Below, piece after piece: positions 18,067 through 26,736 of a DNA stretch of 64,000 nt. Where the stretch lies: assembly GCA_963800065.1 (NCBI GenBank), contig CAWCZO010000007.1, positions 1 to 64,000 of the forward strand. Direction: 5' to 3'. A program made the translations under genes and the position numbers. How positions within the stretch are numbered: the first letter of the stretch is position 1; every line of letters starts with the position of its first letter. A model generated the notes under the pieces. That model was not told where the DNA came from. It did no database searches and worked only from the letters and a program-made list of their open reading frames with translations. The DNA is from CAWJFJ01 sp963800065 (GTDB taxonomy: Bacteria; Actinomycetota; Acidimicrobiia; Acidimicrobiales; UBA8190).

Positions 18067-18201
18067 GTGAAGCGAACCTACCAACCCAACGTCCGGAAAC
18101 GGGCGAAGAACCACGGGTTCCGGCACCGCATGTCGACGCGGGCCGGCCGTGCCATCATCCGGTCCCGGCGCCTACGGGGCCGGCACCGCCTGTCCGCCTA
18201 G
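18067..18201 (+). CDS. rpmH: Ribosomal protein bL34
   Basis: A 44-residue very basic protein of the large subunit, starting with GTG 18067: KRTYQPNVRKRAKNHGFRHR, then MSTRAGRAIIRSRR. It has the full family length. AAGGAACGAAGGGACGT precedes the start. First gene of the plus-strand operon rpmH-rnpA-yidD-yidC-jag-rsmG. Confidence 0.98.
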   Translation: MKRTYQPNVRKRAKNHGFRHRMSTRAGRAIIRSRRLRGRHRLSA

Positions 18202-18217
18202 AGCGGGCACCCCCGGA

Positions 18218-18547
18218 GTGATCTGGCGCATCCAGGACCGCGCCACGTTCGAAGCGTTGCGCCGGTCCGGGCGCCGGGCCCGTCGGGGACCGGTGACGGT
18301 CACGTACGCCGCCGTCGGGGCGCCACGACCCCGTGTCGCCTATGCCGTCGGCAAGCGTGTGGGCAAGGCGGTGGTCCGGAACCGGCTGCGGCGGCGGCTC
18401 CGAGCGGCGGCGGCCGCCGTGGTGGGGCTGGAGCCCGGCGCTTACCTGGTGGCGGCCGATCCGGGCGCATCGGGGCTCTCCTACGAAGATCTGAGGACAC
18501 AAGTGGCAGCAGCGATGACAGCGGCGAGCGGGGAGCGGCACCGGTGA
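18218..18547 (+). CDS. rnpA: Ribonuclease P protein component
   Basis: Basic cofactor of RNase P, which matures tRNA 5' ends. 109 residues from GTG 18218 (IWRIQDRATFEALRRSG). The RNR signature is present as GKRVGKAVVRNRLRRRLR. It follows rpmH by 16 bases, and its stop overlaps the yidD start as GTGA. The catalytic RNA (rnpB) was not seen in this window. Confidence 0.96.
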   Translation: MIWRIQDRATFEALRRSGRRARRGPVTVTYAAVGAPRPRVAYAVGKRVGKAVVRNRLRRRLRAAAAAVVGLEPGAYLVAADPGASGLSYEDLRTQVAAAMTAASGERHR

Positions 18548-18795
18548 GCGCCACGACCCACCACCCCCTCTTTACCCCCCGCCTCCCCACCAGGCTGGCG
18601 GGGCGCATGGTGGCCTTCTACCAGCTCCTTCGGGCCGGCCGTCCGTCGCCGTGCCGCTACATCCCCGGGTGCTCGGACTATGCCCTGGAGGCCCTCGAGC
18701 GTCACGGCCTGCTGCGGGGCGGGGTCCTGGCTCTCCGCCGGGTCGGCCGCTGCCACCCCTGGGCCGGCCACGGCGTCGACCCGGTGCCGGAGTGA
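18544..18795 (+). CDS. yidD: Membrane protein insertion efficiency factor YidD
   Basis: An 83-residue amphipathic protein that assists YidC. It has the family signature CRYIPGCSDYALEALERHG with its cysteine pair and the C-terminal RRVGRCHPWAGHGVDPVP. GTG start overlaps the rnpA stop, and yidC starts 10 bases after its stop, as in most bacteria. Confidence 0.96.
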   Translation: MSATTHHPLFTPRLPTRLAGRMVAFYQLLRAGRPSPCRYIPGCSDYALEALERHGLLRGGVLALRRVGRCHPWAGHGVDPVPE

Positions 18796-18805
18796 GGGGG
18801 AAACC

Positions 18806-20044
18806 ATGCTGATGAGCGCGATCCCCGTGCTGGGAAGCACCCTGGGCAACATCTTCAAGCCCTTCTATGACCTCATGGGGACGATCATCGCCTTCTTCTA
18901 CGCGCTGATCCCCAACTACGCCGTCGCCATCGCTCTGCTCACTGTGGTCGTGATGATCGTCACGGCACCGCTGACGGTGAAGAGCACGAAGTCGATGGTG
19001 GCGATGCAACGGCTGAGTCCCGAGCTGAAGAAGATCCAGCAGAAGTACAAGGGCGACCGCCAGACCCTCAACGAAGAGATGATGAAGCTCTACAAAGAGC
19101 ACGGCGTCAATCCCGCCGGTGGATGTCTGCCGATGGTGGCTCAGTTCCCGGTCTTCATCATCCTGTATGGAGTGATCAAAGGTCTGGCAAATACGATCAC
19201 CCGTGGAAAGAACGGTCTACCCCCCACTCTGGCCGACCCCAAGGGAATTTGTCACCAGGCGATCTGCGCCCTACCCCGCTATATCGGGAACAACACGAAG
19301 CTGTACCGGAACCTGGTCCACAGCCCGGGAAACATCCCGGCTTTTGGGATCAATTTGGCCGACAAGGTCCTCAGCCACCACACATTCGTCCAGGCCATTC
19401 CCTACGCCTCGCTTATTCTCATTGCCATCGGACTTCAGTATTTCCAAATGCGCCAGTTGAACAACCGAAACCCGCAGTTTGCACAATCCAATCCGCAGGC
19501 GCAGATGATGCAGCGTTATATGCCCCTTATCTTCGCTGTCATTTACATCAATATCGCCGCCGGTGTCAACATCTACTTCATCATCTCCAGCCTGTGCCGG
19601 ATCGGCATCCAGGAGGCGATCTTCCGATCGGGCACCCTCAACAAGGCCGGTCCGGCGGTCGAGGGCGTGCTGCCGTCGGGAGGGAGGGCGGGGGCGAAGC
19701 CCGGCCGTCGCCCGCTCCTGGAGAGGTTGGCGGACATGCAGAAGCAGGCGCTCGAACAGAAAGAGGCGCAGCAGAGGGCCCGCGCTCTGCCCCCGGGTGA
19801 CGGGGACCAGACGCCGAAGAAGGCCCCGCCCGCCGCCGGAGCGGGGTCGTCGAACGGCGCCCCGAAGAACACCGGGAAACCCCCCGCCAAGCCCTCGGGC
19901 AGCGGCGCCGCCGGGTCGAACGGTGCGAAGGCCAGTGGCCCGCCGTCGGCCAAGAACACGAACGGCGCCGGGACCAATGGCGCCGGCGAGAAGAAGACGA
20001 CGCATCCCCGCTCCAAGACCAAGCGGGAGAGGAAGGATCGATAG
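18806..20044 (+). CDS. yidC: Membrane protein insertase YidC
   Basis: Oxa1/Alb3/YidC insertase of the inner membrane, 412 residues. It has an N-terminal helix (GTIIAFFYALIPNYAVAIAL), the cytoplasmic helical hairpin (MQRLSPELKKIQQKYKGDRQ), GGCLPMVAQFPVFIILYGVI and further membrane helices YASLILIAIGLQYF and YMPLIFAVIYINIAAGVNIY. The last 120 residues are a long basic low-complexity tail (Ala/Pro/Gly/Lys, ending TKRERKDR) likely to touch ribosomes. The coding sequence from 19,190 to 19,570 is less GC-rich than its neighbours. Confidence 0.96.
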   Translation: MLMSAIPVLGSTLGNIFKPFYDLMGTIIAFFYALIPNYAVAIALLTVVVMIVTAPLTVKSTKSMVAMQRLSPELKKIQQKYKGDRQTLNEEMMKLYKEHGVNPAGGCLPMVAQFPVFIILYGVIKGLANTITRGKNGLPPTLADPKGICHQAICALPRYIGNNTKLYRNLVHSPGNIPAFGINLADKVLSHHTFVQAIPYASLILIAIGLQYFQMRQLNNRNPQFAQSNPQAQMMQRYMPLIFAVIYINIAAGVNIYFIISSLCRIGIQEAIFRSGTLNKAGPAVEGVLPSGGRAGAKPGRRPLLERLADMQKQALEQKEAQQRARALPPGDGDQTPKKAPPAAGAGSSNGAPKNTGKPPAKPSGSGAAGSNGAKASGPPSAKNTNGAGTNGAGEKKTTHPRSKTKRERKDR

Positions 20045-20048
20045 CGGT

Positions 20049-21089
20049 ATGGAATGGGTCGAGACGACGGGCCGGACCGTCGCTGAGGCGAAGGACGCAG
20101 CCCTGGACCAGCTGGGCGTGGACGACGCCGACGCAGAGTTCGTGGTGGTCAACGAGCCTCGGGCCGGGCTGTTCGGGAGAATGCGGGGAGAGGCCAGGGT
20201 GCGGGCGCGCGTCCAACCCACCAGCCCGCGTCCCAAGCGCGGTCGTTCACGTCGCCCCGCCCAGGAGCAACGACGCGACGGGGGAGGTCGCAGCAGTGGC
20301 GGCGGGCGCGGCGGCCAGCGGGCGATGTCGGTGGCCCGGCCTTCTCCCGAGGTGGACGGTTCCCTGACGGAGGCGACACCGGCGAGGAACGGCTCGGGTG
20401 GACAGGGATCGCCCAACCGCAGTCGCCGGCGCGGGTCGCGGGGAGGAACCGGTCGGTCGACCGCCGGCGCGTCGGAGCGGACCGCTTCGGGGTCGGCGAC
20501 TTCAGGCGGGAGAGGTCCCGAGAAGGAGAACCCCCGACGTGGGGGAGACGGTCCGGGACGGCCCGGCTCAAACGAGGAGGCGAGTGTGGGTGAGGTCCTG
20601 ACACTGGAGGAGCAAGGAGAGTCGGCTCGCGAGTTCGTCGAGGGCCTGATCGAGGAGATCGGGCTGGAGGCGGAGGTGTCGGTGCGCGTGATCGATTCCG
20701 AGACCGTCGAAGTCGTGGTCGAGGGTCAGGAGCTCGGGATCCTGGTCGGGCGTGGCGGAGCCACGCTGGGGGCGTTGCAGGAGCTGGCACGCACGGTGGT
20801 CCAGAGCCGCACGGCGGGACCGACCGAGCGGATCCTGGTCGATGTGGCCGGCTACCGGGCCAAGCGGGCGGACGCCCTCCAGCGCTTCACCCGACAGGTG
20901 GCCGAAGAGGTCCTGTCCAGTGGTTCGGAGCAGGCCCTGGAGCCGATGTTGGCTCCCGACCGTAAAGTCGTCCACGACACCGTGGCCGAGATCGATGGCG
21001 TGCAGACGAGATCCGAAGGTGAGGAGCCACGTCGTTTCGTCGTCGTCTCACCTCTGGGGTCCGACTCCGACTCCGATATCGACGACTGA
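20049..21089 (+). CDS. jag: Jag/KhpB-type RNA-binding protein
   Basis: A 346-residue RNA-binding protein. Order: Jag_N domain (WVETTGRTVAEAKDAALDQLG, EPRAGLFGRMRGEARV); a 110-residue disordered linker rich in Arg/Gly/Ser; KH domain with VEVVVEGQELGILVGRGGATL; and R3H domain with RTAGPTERILVDVAGYR and RFVVVSPLGS. The linker is much longer than in most homologues. It starts four bases after yidC ends. Family role: RNA binding linked to cell-wall growth and division. Confidence 0.93.
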   Translation: MEWVETTGRTVAEAKDAALDQLGVDDADAEFVVVNEPRAGLFGRMRGEARVRARVQPTSPRPKRGRSRRPAQEQRRDGGGRSSGGGRGGQRAMSVARPSPEVDGSLTEATPARNGSGGQGSPNRSRRRGSRGGTGRSTAGASERTASGSATSGGRGPEKENPRRGGDGPGRPGSNEEASVGEVLTLEEQGESAREFVEGLIEEIGLEAEVSVRVIDSETVEVVVEGQELGILVGRGGATLGALQELARTVVQSRTAGPTERILVDVAGYRAKRADALQRFTRQVAEEVLSSGSEQALEPMLAPDRKVVHDTVAEIDGVQTRSEGEEPRRFVVVSPLGSDSDSDIDD

Positions 21090-21141
21090 CGGGAGAATCC
21101 GGCCCCGCTCTTCCGGCCGGATCGCCGCGCCGTCGGGGTCG

Positions 21142-21861
21142 GTGAGTCCCGTGGCTTCCGATGGGTCCCCACCCCTGCCCCCCTCGCTGATCGAGGCCCT
21201 CCGTCGGGCACGGGAGTGGGGATTCCTGGGAGACGGGCCCCTGGCCCGCCAGATCGCCCACGCCCAGGGATTCGCCGACGCCGCCTCTTCGGTCATGCCT
21301 GGTGGTGCCCGCTCGGCGGCCACAGCCGACGCCGGACCGTGGATGGATCTGGGTTCCGGGGGCGGAATACCCGGACTGGTCCTAGCCCACCGTTGGCCCG
21401 AGCGTAATGCCGTTCTTCTCGACAGCAGCGGCCGCCGTACCCGGTTTCTGGCGCAGGTGATCGAGGAGCAGGGCTGGGGGCACCGGGTCCGGGTCGTGAC
21501 GGAGAGGGCCGAGCTGGCCGCTCGGATTGAGGGTCTACGCGGGGCCTTCGCCCTGGTGGTGGCCCGATCGTTCGGTCCCCCGCCGGTCACCGCCGAATGC
21601 GCCGCGCCGTTTCTCCGACCGGGTGGGACTCTGATCGTGTCCGAGCCACCAACGGCGGGGTCGGTCGAGGACGACACCTCCCGGTGGCCCGCCCAGGCAC
21701 TGGCCGCCGTGGGGCTCGAGCCCCTGGGCGTGTGGCGTGACTCCTTCGGATACCGGCTGCTGCGACAGAAGGTGCCATGCCCCGAAAGATTCCCCCGGCG
21801 GGTGGGCATTCCCGCCAAGCGCCCCCTCTATCGCGTGGGAGAGGGGCAGCCGCCGGGATAG
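21142..21861 (+). CDS. rsmG: 16S rRNA (guanine-527-N7)-methyltransferase RsmG
   Basis: SAM-dependent methyltransferase acting on G527 of 16S rRNA. 239 residues from GTG 21142; GTG 21151 is an alternative. Motif I is WMDLGSGGGIPGLVLA, followed by LLDSSGRRTRFL, RVRVVTERAEL and VVARSFGPPPVTAECAAPFL. The C-terminus is longer than usual. It lies between jag and parA, as in other Actinobacteria; loss of this gene gives low-level streptomycin resistance in known organisms. Confidence 0.93.
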   Translation: MSPVASDGSPPLPPSLIEALRRAREWGFLGDGPLARQIAHAQGFADAASSVMPGGARSAATADAGPWMDLGSGGGIPGLVLAHRWPERNAVLLDSSGRRTRFLAQVIEEQGWGHRVRVVTERAELAARIEGLRGAFALVVARSFGPPPVTAECAAPFLRPGGTLIVSEPPTAGSVEDDTSRWPAQALAAVGLEPLGVWRDSFGYRLLRQKVPCPERFPRRVGIPAKRPLYRVGEGQPPG

Positions 21862-21874
21862 CGGGGTACGTCCA

Positions 21875-21890
21875 TGTTCCACGTGAAACA
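21875..21890. promoter_or_regulatory. parS: parS centromere site 1
   Basis: TGTTCCACGTGAAACA differs from the consensus TGTTTCACGTGAAACA at one base. It lies just after rsmG and upstream of parA, the usual place for ParB loading sites near oriC. Confidence 0.9.
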
Positions 21891-21946
21891 TCGGAGCCCC
21901 GGCACCGAGACCGCCGGATCCGCCCGACCCCGACCCTCGAGGCGAA

Positions 21947-21962
21947 CGTTCCACGTGAAACA
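21947..21962. promoter_or_regulatory. parS: parS centromere site 2
   Basis: CGTTCCACGTGAAACA matches the parS consensus at 14 of 16 positions and shares the T-to-C change at position 5 with site 1, 72 bases upstream. Confidence 0.88.
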
Positions 21963-22052
21963 AACGCGGGAAAGGCCCCTCTAAAGCTTGACCCGGGGTG
22001 TGGGGATGGGAAGGATGGGGCACGTGAATCCGAACCACCTGAAGAGTTGACG

Positions 22053-23180
22053 GTGCGCGTCCGCATCAGAGGTCGAGATCAGCGCTCGGACCAGGGCGAA
22101 CGCTCAAAGAGGACTAGCGACCAGGGTCCCGTCGACGAAGCCTCGCCGGCGGACGAAAGCGTCGTCGACGAGGCGCCTGGGCCGGAGAACGAAGCCCAGG
22201 CGCCGACGGAGGCACCAGCGGCGGTCATGGCGGTCGATCAACAGGCCGCCGAGCAGGACGAGGGCGACCAGGACGAGGGCGAGAGCCCTGGGCCCGAGCC
22301 CGTTTCCGCCGGCCCACCCGCCGCCGGCCCACCCGTCGACCGGCCGGCCAGGGATCCCCTGGGTTTCGTGACCGAGGAGGGCGAGATCGAGAGGGGCGAC
22401 TACGTCCCCCGTCCGGTCCCGCGCATCCTGGCCGTGGCCAACCAGAAGGGTGGGGTGGGGAAGACGACCACCGCGGTCAACCTGGGGGCCGCCCTAGCCG
22501 AGTTGGGGTTCCGGGTCCTGGTGGTCGATCTCGACCCCCAGGGCAACGCCACCACGGGCTTGGGGATCGACGCCCGATCGTTCGAGCTCTCGATGTACGA
22601 CGTCCTGATGAGGGACGTCTCTCTCGAAGACGCCGTCGAGCCGACGAGCATGAAGAACCTGTTCGTGGCCCCGGCGACCATCGACCTGGCCGGCGCCGAG
22701 ATCGAACTGGTCCCCAGCTTCAGTCGTGAGCTGAAGCTGCGCCGAGCGCTCGAAGCCGTTAGCGGTGAATTCGAGTTCATCCTCATCGACTGCCCGCCCT
22801 CTCTCGGCCTCATCACCGTGAACGGCCTGGCCGCTGCCGACGAGGTGCTCGTTCCCATCCAGTGCGAGTACTACGCCCTGGAGGGCCTCGGGCAGTTGTT
22901 GCGCAATGTCCATCTGGTGCAGGCCAATCTCAACGAGAAGCTCGAAGTCTCGACCATCGTTCTCACTATGTACGACGCCCGGACCAAGCTCGCCGAGCAG
23001 GTCGCTGACGAGGTCAGGACGCATTTTGGCAACAAGGTGTGCAGGAATGTCATACCCCGGACGGTGCGGATCTCCGAGGCCCCTTCTTTCGGGCAACCGA
23101 TCACGGTCTTCGACCCGACGTCGCGCGGAGCCATCGCCTACCGGGAGCTAGCCAAGGAGGTCAGCGGTGGCGCGTCGTAG
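22053..23180 (+). CDS. parA: Chromosome-partitioning ATPase ParA (Soj)
   Basis: Walker-type ATPase that segregates origins with ParB-parS. The deviant Walker A is ANQKGGVGKTTTAVNLG, followed by VLVVDLDPQGNATTGLG, FILIDCPPSLGLITVNGL and PIQCEYYALEGLGQLL. About 125 residues of acidic, disordered sequence precede the ATPase domain, with EQDEGDQDEGESPGPEP. The start is uncertain: GTG 22053 is used because the frame further upstream includes the parS sites; ATG 22227 is possible. Its end overlaps the parB start at GTG 23167. Confidence 0.93.
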   Translation: MRVRIRGRDQRSDQGERSKRTSDQGPVDEASPADESVVDEAPGPENEAQAPTEAPAAVMAVDQQAAEQDEGDQDEGESPGPEPVSAGPPAAGPPVDRPARDPLGFVTEEGEIERGDYVPRPVPRILAVANQKGGVGKTTTAVNLGAALAELGFRVLVVDLDPQGNATTGLGIDARSFELSMYDVLMRDVSLEDAVEPTSMKNLFVAPATIDLAGAEIELVPSFSRELKLRRALEAVSGEFEFILIDCPPSLGLITVNGLAAADEVLVPIQCEYYALEGLGQLLRNVHLVQANLNEKLEVSTIVLTMYDARTKLAEQVADEVRTHFGNKVCRNVIPRTVRISEAPSFGQPITVFDPTSRGAIAYRELAKEVSGGAS

Positions 23181-24130
23181 CGGATTGGGCAAGGGCCTTG
23201 GCGCGTTCGATCCCTGCGGAGGTGGCGAGAGATCGCAGCTCGACTCTGCGGGAGGTGTCGATCTCGAGCATCCGCCCCAACCCCCTACAGCCCCGGACGC
23301 GGTTCGACGAGGAGGCGATGACGTCGCTGGCCTCTTCCATCCGCGAGGTCGGGGTTCTTCAACCGGTGCTGGTGAGGGAGGCCGGTCCCGATGACTACGA
23401 GCTGATCGCCGGCGAGCGGCGGTGGCGGGCGGCGCGCCGGGCCGGGCTGCAGACAATGCCGGTGTTGGTTCAGAGCGTCTCCGACGTTCACAGTTTGGAG
23501 CAGGCCCTGGTCGAAAACCTCCATCGGGAGGACCTGAACGCCCTGGAAGAAGCGGCCGCTTTCCAACAGCTCGTCGACGAATTCGACTACACGCACGAAC
23601 AGGTGGCGGCGCGGGTGGGAAAGAGTCGGACCACCGTCACCAACACCCTCCGCCTTCTCCAGTTGCCCGCCGGTGTCCAGCGGGCGCTGGCTGACGGCAC
23701 CATCAGCGCCGGCCACGCCCGGGCCCTCCTGGGGACGCCGGACCGGTCGTTCCAGGAGGAATTGGCCAAACGGGCCGTCTCCGAGGGGCTGACCGTCCGT
23801 GCCGTGGAGGAGTCGATTCGTCGTCACGTCCAGGGCGCCGAGGCCGAGGCGTCCGACGCCACCAACGGGGCGGCTCGGCCGGCACCGGCCCCCCGCGTGC
23901 CGGGCCCCACGATCGAGGAAGCGACGGCGGAGGCCGGAACGCGCCGCCGCCTTCCCGCCCCCGGGGTCCTCGAGCTCGAGGACCTCCTGTCAAACCACCT
24001 CAATACGAGAGTGAAGGTTGACATGGGGGCCAAGAGGGGTCGGGTTCTGGTCGAATTCGCCACCCTGGAAGACCTCGAGCGCATCTACAAGCTCATGGTG
24101 GGCGGGGGCCCACCGCCTCCGACGTCCTGA
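23167..24130 (+). pseudogene. parB: Chromosome-partitioning protein ParB, frameshift near the N-terminus
   Basis: parS-binding CTPase. The natural start is GTG 23167 (ARRSGLGKGLGA, the ParA-stimulating peptide), overlapping parA. Near 23200 (GCGCGTTCGATCC) the frame changes: the rest of ParB reads in another frame as IPAEVARDRSSTLREVSI, then ELIAGERRWRAARRAGL, LVENLHREDLNALEEA, the helix-turn-helix RVGKSRTTVTNTLRLL and a C-terminal dimerisation domain. Removing one base restores a normal protein of about 320 residues. Without that, only GTG 23222 could start the main frame, giving a protein that lacks the ParA-interacting tip. Sequence error or real mutation. Confidence 0.93.
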
Positions 24131-24234
24131 CCGCTGGGGTTGCGTATAGTGGTATTCCCATCCATCTGTGCCTGAGATTGGCTCGTTGGTAACCACAAGG
24201 AGTGGGAATCTAACGCTCGATGGTATGTGCAGTG

Positions 24235-24267
24235 TCATCCACAACCTGTGCATGAGGCTGTGGACAG
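24235..24267. promoter_or_regulatory. Pair of DnaA-box-like sites downstream of parB
   Basis: TCATCCACA (24235-24243) and, in the opposite orientation, CTGTCCACA (24259-24267, minus strand) lie in the 177-base space between the convergent parB and cwlM-like genes. Each matches 8 of 9 positions of a DnaA box. Role unknown. Confidence 0.45.
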
Positions 24268-24307
24268 TGGACGGACCGACAACTCGACCCTCGACGTGAG
24301 GATCGCC

Positions 24308-25294
24308 TCAGTCGACGGGACTGACGGCCCAGATGGTGAGCGCCTCCACGATGGCGTGGGCGAGTGCGGCGGCGTGCTCCACTACGGCCGCCGGGGGCCC
24401 CACCTCGCAGATCACGGCCGGCATCCGCGTTTCACGCAGGACGGGCAGGGACATGCCCTGGACGCCGTCGGCGGGGATCCCCAGCGCGGCGGCGGCGAGA
24501 GACTGGAGTAACTCCGCCAGGTGCCGGCCGCCGGCCGATTCGTAGCTGTACCCGCGGTAGTACGAAACCGAACAGTGGGTCCGGTCGGGATCCAGGCGGA
24601 GCCCGATGTAGGCCTCGACACCGGCGGCGTTGGCCGCCGCCGCCTGCATGGATCCGTCGGGGTGGAGAAGGGGGACGACGTCGGCGCCGGTGGCCGTCAG
24701 ATGACGGCGAACGGTCGTGACGAGCACGTCGAGACCGCCCTCCTCCCCGATGGCCAAGCGCCGGCCGAGCAGGGTGCGTGGGGCCTGCCGGAGCCGTTCG
24801 CGGTCGCGCACGGCGCTGACCAGCTCGGGCTCGGGGTGCGGGGGCATGACGCGCTTGAGCTCGCGGAGGGTCGACGCACCCAGGATGCCGTCCACCGGCA
24901 GACTGACGTTGCGCTGGAAATCGGCCAGAGCGCCTGACGTGAGCCCGCCGAAGATCCCGTCGACGCGGCCGGTGTCGAAACCGAGGGCGGACAGGCGTTG
25001 CTGCAGGTCGGCCACGTCGTCCCCCCGGAACATGGGGGCGTGCAGGTACAGGAACCGGTCCCCCAGGAGGAACCCGGCCTCGACCAGGGCCCCCCATGTC
25101 TGCCGACCGCAGATTCCGTCGACGCGCAGACCCCGTCGGTGTTGGAACGCCTCCACGGCCGCCGCCGTGCCGGCTCCGAAGAGCCCGTCGGCATCGGGTA
25201 GGCACGGCAGGTCCACGCCGTCCAGCCGGTGCTGTAGGTCGGCGACGGCCGGACCGCTGTCCCCCGGTCGCAGGGGGAGGACTGATCCCGGGAT
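24308..25294 (-). CDS. cwlM: CwlM-like protein: two peptidoglycan-binding domains plus degenerate amidase_3 domain
   Basis: About 328 residues. Two PG-binding repeats (RPGDSGPAVADLQHRL ... GLFGAGTAAAVEAFQ; DDVADLQQRLSALGFDTGRV ... GGLTSGALADFQ) precede an N-acetylmuramoyl-L-alanine amidase fold. Zinc ligands of active amidases seem lost: the DPGHGG position reads AIGEEGG and the SIHAN position reads YIGLRLD; only the late Glu (ICEVGP) remains. In mycobacteria CwlM sits in the same place and regulates MurA rather than cutting wall. No ATG, GTG or TTG fits the N-terminus; reading can begin only at ATC 25294, CTG 25273 or similar next to the trxA stop. Confidence 0.88.
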   Translation of the reverse strand: MPGSVLPLRPGDSGPAVADLQHRLDGVDLPCLPDADGLFGAGTAAAVEAFQHRRGLRVDGICGRQTWGALVEAGFLLGDRFLYLHAPMFRGDDVADLQQRLSALGFDTGRVDGIFGGLTSGALADFQRNVSLPVDGILGASTLRELKRVMPPHPEPELVSAVRDRERLRQAPRTLLGRRLAIGEEGGLDVLVTTVRRHLTATGADVVPLLHPDGSMQAAAANAAGVEAYIGLRLDPDRTHCSVSYYRGYSYESAGGRHLAELLQSLAAAALGIPADGVQGMSLPVLRETRMPAVICEVGPPAAVVEHAAALAHAIVEALTIWAVSPVD

Positions 25295-25620
25295 TACAGG
25301 TACGCCTGGAGCTCCTGCAGGAGCTGGGCCTTGCCCCGGGCCCCCACGATCCGCACCTGCGGCTCGCCGTCCTTGAACAGGATCATCGTCGGGATGCTCA
25401 TCACCTCGTACCGGCGCGTCACGTCCAGGTTCTCGTCGATGTTGAGCTTGGCGATCTCGATCTTCCCCTTCTGTTCGCCCAGGATCTCCTCGAGGACGGG
25501 GGCGATCATCTTGCACGGACCGCACCACTCGGCCCAGAAGTCCACCAGTACCGGTGTGTCGGCCGACTTGACATGCTCGTCAAACGTAGCGTCGCTCAGC
25601 GTTGCGATGCCCTCGCTCAT
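25294..25620 (-). CDS. trxA: Thioredoxin
   Basis: A 108-residue thiol-disulfide reductant. The active site is WAEWCGPCKMIAPVL, the cis-Pro loop is SIPTMILFKDG. ATG 25620 is preceded by AAGGAGCATTTG. It lies directly between thioredoxin reductase and the cwlM-like gene, the same order as trxB-trxC-cwlM of mycobacteria. Confidence 0.97.
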   Translation of the reverse strand: MSEGIATLSDATFDEHVKSADTPVLVDFWAEWCGPCKMIAPVLEEILGEQKGKIEIAKLNIDENLDVTRRYEVMSIPTMILFKDGEPQVRIVGARGKAQLLQELQAYL

Positions 25621-25767
25621 CAAATGCTCCTTCCGCTGCGTGCCGACCACCGGGCACGCATGTCGAACAGACATATAACCCCGGGGATCGGGGTCGCATT
25701 CCGGGGATCTCCCATCTTCTGGCCCTCCCTCGCCCCGCCGGCATCCGGTGGGGAGCCGCCGTGAGGC

Positions 25768-26736
25768 TCAGCCGTGCCCCTCGGCCTCGAGCCAGCGTTC
25801 GGCGTCGATGGCCGCCATGCACCCGGACCCGGCGGCGGTGACGGCCTGGCGGTAGACGTGGTCCTGGACGTCGCCGCACACGAAGACACCCTCGATGTTG
25901 GTGCGTGACCCGGTCGTGGTGCGGATGTAGCCGGCCTCGTCCACGTCGAGCTGGCCGGCGAAGATCCCGCTGTTGGGCACGTGCCCGATGGCCACGAAGA
26001 CGCCGGACAGGGAGAGTTCGTCGTCCTCGCCGGTCACCGTGTTGTGCAGCGAGAGCCCCGAGACCTTGCCGTCGCCCAGGACTTCGTTGACGGTGGTGTC
26101 CCAGCGGAAGACGATCTTGTCGTTGGCGAAGGCCCGATCCTGCATGATCTTCGACGCCCGCAACTCCTTGCGCCGGTGGATGACGGTGACCGTATCGGCG
26201 AAACGGGTGAGGAACAGGGCCTCCTCGAGGGCCGAATCACCTCCGCCGATGACGGCGATGTCCTGTTCCCGGAAGAAGAACCCGTCGCAGGTGGCGCACG
26301 TGGAGACCCCGTGGCCGAGCAGACGACTCTCGCCCGGCACGCCCAGCATGAGCGACCGGGCCCCGGTGGCCACGATCAACGCCCGGGCCGACACGTCGGG
26401 CTCCCCGTCGCCGGGGCTGTCGGTCCAGACACGGAAGGGGCGGGCCGACAGGTCCACCTTGGTGGCCTTGCGCGTGACGAACGTGGCGCCGAAGCGTGCG
26501 GCCTGGTCCCGGAAGCGCTCCATCAGCTCGGGCCCCATGATGCCGTCGACGAAACCGGGGTAGTTCTCGACGTCGGTGGTGAGCATCAGCTGCCCGCCGG
26601 GTTGATCGCTGGTGGAGGAGGGCTCCCCCTCGATCACCAGGGGTCTGAGGTTGGCCCGGGCCGTGTAGATGGACGCCGTGAGCCCGGCCGGCCCCGACCC
26701 CAGGATGACGACGTCGTGGTTCTCGGGCGCGGTCAC
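25768..26736 (-). CDS. trxB: Thioredoxin reductase
   Basis: NADPH-dependent flavoenzyme that reduces thioredoxin, 322 residues from GTG 26736. FAD site VVILGSGPAGLTASIYTAR, redox-active disulfide STCATCDGFFF, NADPH site IAVIGGGDSALEEALFL, and C-terminal FAD contact VFVCGDVQDHVYRQAVTA. Its start overlaps the upstream membrane-protein stop as GTGA. It should work with the trxA product 147 bases downstream. Confidence 0.97.
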   Translation of the reverse strand: MTAPENHDVVILGSGPAGLTASIYTARANLRPLVIEGEPSSTSDQPGGQLMLTTDVENYPGFVDGIMGPELMERFRDQAARFGATFVTRKATKVDLSARPFRVWTDSPGDGEPDVSARALIVATGARSLMLGVPGESRLLGHGVSTCATCDGFFFREQDIAVIGGGDSALEEALFLTRFADTVTVIHRRKELRASKIMQDRAFANDKIVFRWDTTVNEVLGDGKVSGLSLHNTVTGEDDELSLSGVFVAIGHVPNSGIFAGQLDVDEAGYIRTTTGSRTNIEGVFVCGDVQDHVYRQAVTAAGSGCMAAIDAERWLEAEGHG

